From DATMYQ01 sp035560935 (GTDB lineage: Bacteria; Bacillota; Negativicutes; Sporomusales; Sporomusaceae): a DNA stretch of 18,159 bases. Position 1 is the first letter of the stretch; every line of letters starts with the position of its first letter. The notes under the pieces were generated by a model that searched no databases, had not been told where the DNA came from, and worked only from the letters and a program-made list of their open reading frames with translations. This document shows positions 14,519-18,159 of the stretch, in pieces. Both the position numbers and the translations under genes were made by a program. Location: NCBI GenBank assembly GCA_035560935.1, contig DATMYQ010000351.1, positions 1 through 18,159 on the forward strand, read 5' to 3'.

Positions 14519-15495
14519 GTGTGAGAGATGTCCGGATTTTTCTTACCGGTGGGGCTGGGTTTATCGGCAGTCATCTTACGGCCGCTTTGCTGGGACAAGG
14601 CTGTCAGGTGACGGTTTTTGACGATTTTAATGATTTTTATTCTCCACAGCGCAAGGAACGCAATGTGCGCGCTTTTTTGGACCATCCCCGTTACCGGCTG
14701 TTTCGAGGCGATATTCGTGACCGGCAGACCTTGACGAGGGCATTGGGTGCGAGCGGTTGCGATGCGGTCATCCATTTGGCGGCCAGGGCTGGTGTTCGGC
14801 AATCGTTGGCCGAACCGGTATTGTATCAGGAAGTGAATGTGACCGGTTTGCAAAATGTGTTGGAAGGTTGTCGGCAATACGGTATTGGCAAGTTATTGTT
14901 TGCATCTTCCAGTTCCGTATACGGTGGGAATGAACAAGTTCCGTTTTCTGAGGATGATCCGGTGGCTCGACCGCTCAGCCCATATGCTGCCACCAAGGCC
15001 GCGGGAGAATTGCTTTGCCATACTTACAGCTATTTATACGGGATGCAGATTTTGTGCCTGCGTTTCTTTACGGTATACGGCCCACGGCAACGACCGGATA
15101 TGGCGATTCATAAATTTGCCCGCTTGATTGACCGGGAGCAGCCGCTGCCGATGTTTGGCGACGGTGAGCAAAGACGAGATTTTACTTATATTGACGATAT
15201 TGTCGCCGGGTTACTGGCCGCACTGGCTTATGATGACAGTCGGTACGAGATTTTTAACTTGGGAAATTCGGCTACGGTCTCACTGCGGGAAGTGATCCAT
15301 TTGTTGGAACGGTCGTTGGGTAAAACAGCAAAGCTGGATATCCGACCGGCGCAGGCGGGCGATATGAAATTTACTTGTGCGGATATTTCCCGGGCTGAGC
15401 GTCTGTTGAGATTCGCGCCCCGGGTTTCCTTGCCGGAAGGTATTCAACGGTTTGTTGACTGGTACCGGGAGGAGGGGAACTGTGAAGGATTATGA
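14515..15495 (+). CDS. NAD-dependent UDP-sugar epimerase (UDP-glucuronate/UDP-glucose 4-epimerase-like)
   Basis: This is an extended short-chain dehydrogenase of 326 residues. It has FLTGGAGFIGSHL (9-21), FDDFNDFYSP (35-44), HLAARAGVRQSL (87-98), the Ser131-134 cluster in FASSSSVYGGN, catalytic Tyr157/Lys161 in SPYAATKAAGE, RFFTVYGPRQRPDMA and RRDFTYIDDIV. These fit the UDP-glucuronate 4-epimerase / CapI-like group and related UDP-sugar 4-epimerases. Because its neighbours make UDP-glucuronate and UDP-xylose, UDP-galacturonate or UDP-arabinose formation are both reasonable; sequence alone does not decide. The start at 14515 overlaps the uxs stop by 4 bases; an in-frame ATG at 14428 lies well inside uxs and is less likely. 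The end overlaps the GT4 gene by 14 bases. It is not a recent copy of uxs: motifs around the active site differ. Confidence 0.85.
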   Translation: MSVRDVRIFLTGGAGFIGSHLTAALLGQGCQVTVFDDFNDFYSPQRKERNVRAFLDHPRYRLFRGDIRDRQTLTRALGASGCDAVIHLAARAGVRQSLAEPVLYQEVNVTGLQNVLEGCRQYGIGKLLFASSSSVYGGNEQVPFSEDDPVARPLSPYAATKAAGELLCHTYSYLYGMQILCLRFFTVYGPRQRPDMAIHKFARLIDREQPLPMFGDGEQRRDFTYIDDIVAGLLAALAYDDSRYEIFNLGNSATVSLREVIHLLERSLGKTAKLDIRPAQAGDMKFTCADISRAERLLRFAPRVSLPEGIQRFVDWYREEGNCEGL

Positions 15496-16675
15496 TGGCA
15501 GGGATGCGGTAGGTAGCGATCGGTCGATTAAAACTTTGTTGGTTGCGGCGAATTTGAATTTGGAAGGCGCTGCATTCAGCCAATATGAGTTGACGAAGGT
15601 GCTTTGTAAACAACGGGTGATTGAACCCGCTGTTTACGCGGCGGAAGATGGGCCGTTGAGGGCCTTGTATGAGGAATTGGGGCTGAAGGTGACGTTATGG
15701 CCGACCCGTGGGTGCCGACCAACGGATTTGGCTGGCTACGAAGACGATGTGGCCTGGCTGCGGCAGGAAATGCGACGAATAGCAACGGAACTGGTATATG
15801 CGAATACCTGGCCCTTGTTTGGGGTTATTGAAGCCGCGCACCGGGAAAGCCTGCCGTCCGTTTGGAATCTGCGCGACAGTATCGATTGGAAACGGGAATA
15901 TGCCACGTACGGTAGCTCGGTTGCGGAACGGGCCTATCGTTGTTATGAATATCCGCATCGAGTGATTTTTGTGTCCCAGGCCACGGCCTGTTTGTTTGAG
16001 GAACTGAACACCCAGAAAAATTTTATGGTAATACATAATGGACTGGACCGGGGACGTTTGTATCGTAATTTGCAGCCCTGGCCCCGGGAAAAGGCTCGGC
16101 AGGCGCTGGGACTGTTGCCGGGACAACTGGCGGCGGTAACCGTTGGTACCGTTTGTGAACGTAAAGGCCAAATGGATTTGCTGGATGCAGTGGAGCAACT
16201 GGAGGACGCGGTGCTGGACCGAACCCGCTTTTTCTTAGTGGGAGGTACGGACAATGAATACAGCCGTCAGATCCGTCGGCGACAGGCGGAAAACCGGCGA
16301 CTGGATGCGGTGCGATTGGTGACGGAAACCCGTGATCCGGCCTGCTATTATGCGGCGGCGGACCTGTTTGTTTTTTGCAGCCGAAATGAGAGTTTTCCCC
16401 GGGTCATTCTGGAGGCGATGGCCTGCCAACTGCCGGTGGTTACCACGCCGGTGCATGGTGTGGTTGAACAGGTGGAGGAGCACGGTAACGCGTTGTTTTA
16501 TTCGCCGGGAGATTCAGGCGCTTTGGCCCGGCAGATTACGACAGTGGTGACGGACGACGCTCTGCGGAGCCGGATGGTGGCTTGCAGCCTGCCAGTGCTG
16601 GACCGAATCAACGATTACCGGGAAATGGCATCAAAGTATGCCGCCGTGTTTCGGGCGGCTGGAAGCGGCGTTTAA
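15482..16675 (+). CDS. GT4 family glycosyltransferase (GT-B fold)
   Basis: This retaining-type glycosyltransferase has 397 residues from the GTG at 15482, which follows GGGAGGAGGGG. The N-terminal acceptor domain begins KTLLVAANLNLEGAAFSQYEL, a variant of the usual glycine-rich loop split after 20 residues in this text (KTLLVAANLNLE, GAAFSQYEL), and includes VWNLRDSIDW and VIFVSQATACLFE. The donor domain starts near VIHNGLD and has VGTVCERKGQMDLLDAV, FFLVGG, YYAAADLFVFCSRNE and the E-x7-E signature with Glu303 and Glu311 in ESFPRVILEAMACQLPVV, which contacts the nucleotide sugar in GT4. The start overlaps the epimerase gene by 14 bases and manC follows 22 bases on, so it belongs to the same operon. 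GDP-mannose or UDP-sugars are candidate donors. Confidence 0.9.
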   Translation: MKDYDGRDAVGSDRSIKTLLVAANLNLEGAAFSQYELTKVLCKQRVIEPAVYAAEDGPLRALYEELGLKVTLWPTRGCRPTDLAGYEDDVAWLRQEMRRIATELVYANTWPLFGVIEAAHRESLPSVWNLRDSIDWKREYATYGSSVAERAYRCYEYPHRVIFVSQATACLFEELNTQKNFMVIHNGLDRGRLYRNLQPWPREKARQALGLLPGQLAAVTVGTVCERKGQMDLLDAVEQLEDAVLDRTRFFLVGGTDNEYSRQIRRRQAENRRLDAVRLVTETRDPACYYAAADLFVFCSRNESFPRVILEAMACQLPVVTTPVHGVVEQVEEHGNALFYSPGDSGALARQITTVVTDDALRSRMVACSLPVLDRINDYREMASKYAAVFRAAGSGV

Positions 16676-16697
16676 TGAAAAGGAGGCTGAACCTGTT

Positions 16698-18077
16698 ATG
16701 AAAGTGATTATTTTGGCTGGCGGCGGAGGAACCCGGCTGTTTCCTTTATCCCGGACCTGTTTTCCCAAACAGTTTTTGACGCTCGGACAGGATTTATCGT
16801 TGCTGGCGCAGGCGGTAAAACGATTTTTGGCGATTGTCCGGGCGGAAGATATTGTGATTGTCACTAACGCTGACTATGAACACCACGTACAGGCGGAACT
16901 GGCCGCCTGTGGTGCCGCGGGAACTCATATTTTGCTGGAACCTGCAGCCCGGAATACGGCACCTGCGATTGTTCTGGCGGCCCGCTTTTGCCAGGAGAGA
17001 TTGCAGGTGGAACAGGAGGTGCTGTTTGTCTCGCCGGCCGATCATGTGATCGCTCCGGATTATGCGTTTCAGGAAAATGTCCGGCAGGCGGCGGAATTGG
17101 CAAAACAGGGAAAAATCGTAACTTTTGGCATCCAGCCGTCAAAACCGGAAACTGGTTATGGTTATATTCAAGCCGGTGTGGCCTGTAAATATGGCTTCAA
17201 GGTGGAGTCTTTCCGGGAGAAGCCGGATGAAACCACTGCTGCCCGTTATGTGGCGGCGGGCAATTATTTTTGGAATTCGGGCATGTACGCTTTGACGGTG
17301 CCGTGTTTGATGGATGAACTGCAGGCACATCAACCGGACGTCGCAGCGCTGGCCAACGGCAGTTTGGAAGAAATAAATGAGCGATTTGAGGAAATGCCGA
17401 ACGTTTCCATTGACTATGCGGTGGCGGAAAAGTCGAAGCGGGTAGTGATGATCCCGTTAGCACCTCATTGGAACGACATCGGTTCCTGGGATGCCATTTA
17501 TGAGATACTGGACAAGGACCAGAACGGCAATGCTGTGACTGGTGACTGCCTGACGCTGAATTGTGTCAATTCGCTGGTGTTGGGCCGCAGCCGTCTGATC
17601 GCCGGTATTGGTCTGGAAGACCTGCTGGTGGTTGAAACGGATGACGTAATTTTGGTGGCGAAACGCGGTGAATCGCAAAAAGTGAAGGATTTGGTAGGGG
17701 AATTGAAGAGCCGCGGTCGGCGGGAAGTTGATTTGCACACCACGATGTACCGCCCTTGGGGCAGCTATTCTCTGTTGGGCGAAGGACCCGGTTATAAGAT
17801 GAAAAAGATTGTTGTAACACCCGGGCAAAAGCTTAGCTTGCAATTGCATTATCACCGCAGTGAGCACTGGATCGTTATTGGCGGTACTGCCAAGGTGACG
17901 ATTGGTGAACAGGAACAGATGGTACACGTCAATGAGAGTGTTTATATTCCACCCTCCACCAAGCATCGTTTAGAGAATCCAGGCAGGATGCCCCTGGAAA
18001 TCATCGAGGTGCAGAACGGCAGCTATCTGGAAGAAGATGACATTGTGAGATTTGATGATGTGTATGGAAGAGTGTGA
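16698..18077 (+). CDS. manC: Mannose-1-phosphate guanylyltransferase / mannose-6-phosphate isomerase
   Basis: This bifunctional enzyme makes GDP-mannose: the C-terminal domain interconverts fructose-6-P and mannose-6-P, and the N-terminal domain joins mannose-1-P to GMP from GTP. The 459-residue protein has the pyrophosphorylase signature LAGGGGTRLFPLSR (6-19) with FPKQFL in place of the more common YPKQFL, then SPADHVI, FREKPD, FWNSGMY and HWNDIGSWDAIYE. The type II isomerase (cupin) part begins near residue 352 with RPWGSY and has the metal-binding LHYHRSEHWIV and the VYIPPSTKHRLENP block. AAAAGGAGG lies before ATG 16698; an earlier in-frame ATG at 16638 overlaps the GT4 gene without a site. 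It closes the operon and is followed by a terminator. The phosphomannomutase needed between its two steps is not in the window. Confidence 0.96.
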   Translation: MKVIILAGGGGTRLFPLSRTCFPKQFLTLGQDLSLLAQAVKRFLAIVRAEDIVIVTNADYEHHVQAELAACGAAGTHILLEPAARNTAPAIVLAARFCQERLQVEQEVLFVSPADHVIAPDYAFQENVRQAAELAKQGKIVTFGIQPSKPETGYGYIQAGVACKYGFKVESFREKPDETTAARYVAAGNYFWNSGMYALTVPCLMDELQAHQPDVAALANGSLEEINERFEEMPNVSIDYAVAEKSKRVVMIPLAPHWNDIGSWDAIYEILDKDQNGNAVTGDCLTLNCVNSLVLGRSRLIAGIGLEDLLVVETDDVILVAKRGESQKVKDLVGELKSRGRREVDLHTTMYRPWGSYSLLGEGPGYKMKKIVVTPGQKLSLQLHYHRSEHWIVIGGTAKVTIGEQEQMVHVNESVYIPPSTKHRLENPGRMPLEIIEVQNGSYLEEDDIVRFDDVYGRV

Positions 18078-18097
18078 AGCGGGATGATGCCGTCAGT

Positions 18098-18140
18098 AAA
18101 ATATTCCTGGCAGTTTGTAGCTGTACAGGAATATTTTTAT
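18098..18140 (+). terminator. Intrinsic terminator after manC
   Basis: Arms AAAATATTCCTG (18098-18109) and CAGGAATATTTT (18126-18137) pair perfectly over 12 bases, with an inner CAG/CTG stem (18111-18113 with 18121-18123) in the loop. The second arm ends in a run of T (18134-18138). It begins 20 bases after the manC stop and marks the probable end of the glycan operon. Confidence 0.85.
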
Positions 18141-18159
18141 TCGTTGCGGTATATAATAT

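Noticed and set aside
13559..15495. Adjacent uxs and epimerase genes as a tandem duplication
   Set aside because: They share the SDR fold, but active-site and substrate motifs (CYDEGKR against SPYAATK, NLACPASP against HLAARAG) differ as between separate families.
18152..18157. TATAAT at the right edge as a -10 box for the next gene
   Set aside because: No matching -35 at the proper distance and the window ends two bases later.
1..18159. CRISPR array, tRNA, rRNA or phage genes
   Set aside because: No regularly spaced repeats, no tRNA-like or rRNA sequence and no phage structural or integrase genes were seen.

Overview
The window reads as ordinary chromosomal DNA from a low-to-medium-GC bacterium, most likely a member of the Bacillota (Firmicutes). 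The signs are strong AGGAGG-type ribosome binding sites before most genes, sigma-A-like promoter hexamers, a GntR/UTRA regulator, a lipoprotein-type solute-binding protein and an SpsF-type cytidylyltransferase. The gene mix would fit a Negativicutes/Sporomusa-like organism, but that placement is inference; there is no rRNA or marker gene here.

Left part (1-6405): sulfur metabolism. cysD and a fused cysNC (ATP sulfurylase plus APS kinase) run rightward and end in a large hairpin. Facing them is a leftward three-gene ABC importer of the SsuABC/TauABC/NrtABC type (ssuB-ssuC-ssuA). Next to ssuB, and divergent from it, is a GntR/HutC-type regulator. The short space between them holds a 12-base perfect palindrome that lies downstream of the predicted ssu promoter and touches the -35 of the predicted gntR promoter, so one protein could control both directions. 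Between the convergent cysNC and ssuA ends lies a decayed toxin-antitoxin remnant.

Right part (6611-18077): a surface-polysaccharide or protein-glycosylation locus, all rightward. In order it encodes a three-domain glycosyltransferase, two GT2 glycosyltransferases, SpsF-like cytidylyltransferase, UDP-glucose 6-dehydrogenase, UDP-glucuronate decarboxylase (UDP-xylose synthase), a second UDP-sugar epimerase, a GT4 glycosyltransferase, and ManC (GDP-mannose pyrophosphorylase/phosphomannose isomerase). From ugd to manC the genes overlap or nearly touch, and the run ends in a good intrinsic terminator at about 18098-18140. The enzymes would supply UDP-GlcA, UDP-Xyl, probably a C4-epimer of a UDP-sugar, and GDP-Man. 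No flippase, polymerase or ligase lies in the window, so the final glycan and its carrier are unknown.

The 476-base gap at 8753-9228 is a small graveyard. It holds a 3' fragment of a second ssuC-like permease gene (43 bases matching the local ssuC end at 38 positions), a fragment of a REP-associated (IS200-like, Y1) transposase with its HxH motif, and a REP-like sequence just after it. I found no convincing evidence of a wholly new system. The most checkable leads are the shared operator/promoter region, the gene debris, the long ssuB-ssuC overlap, and a UDP-xylose-making glycan locus near a PAPS-making enzyme.
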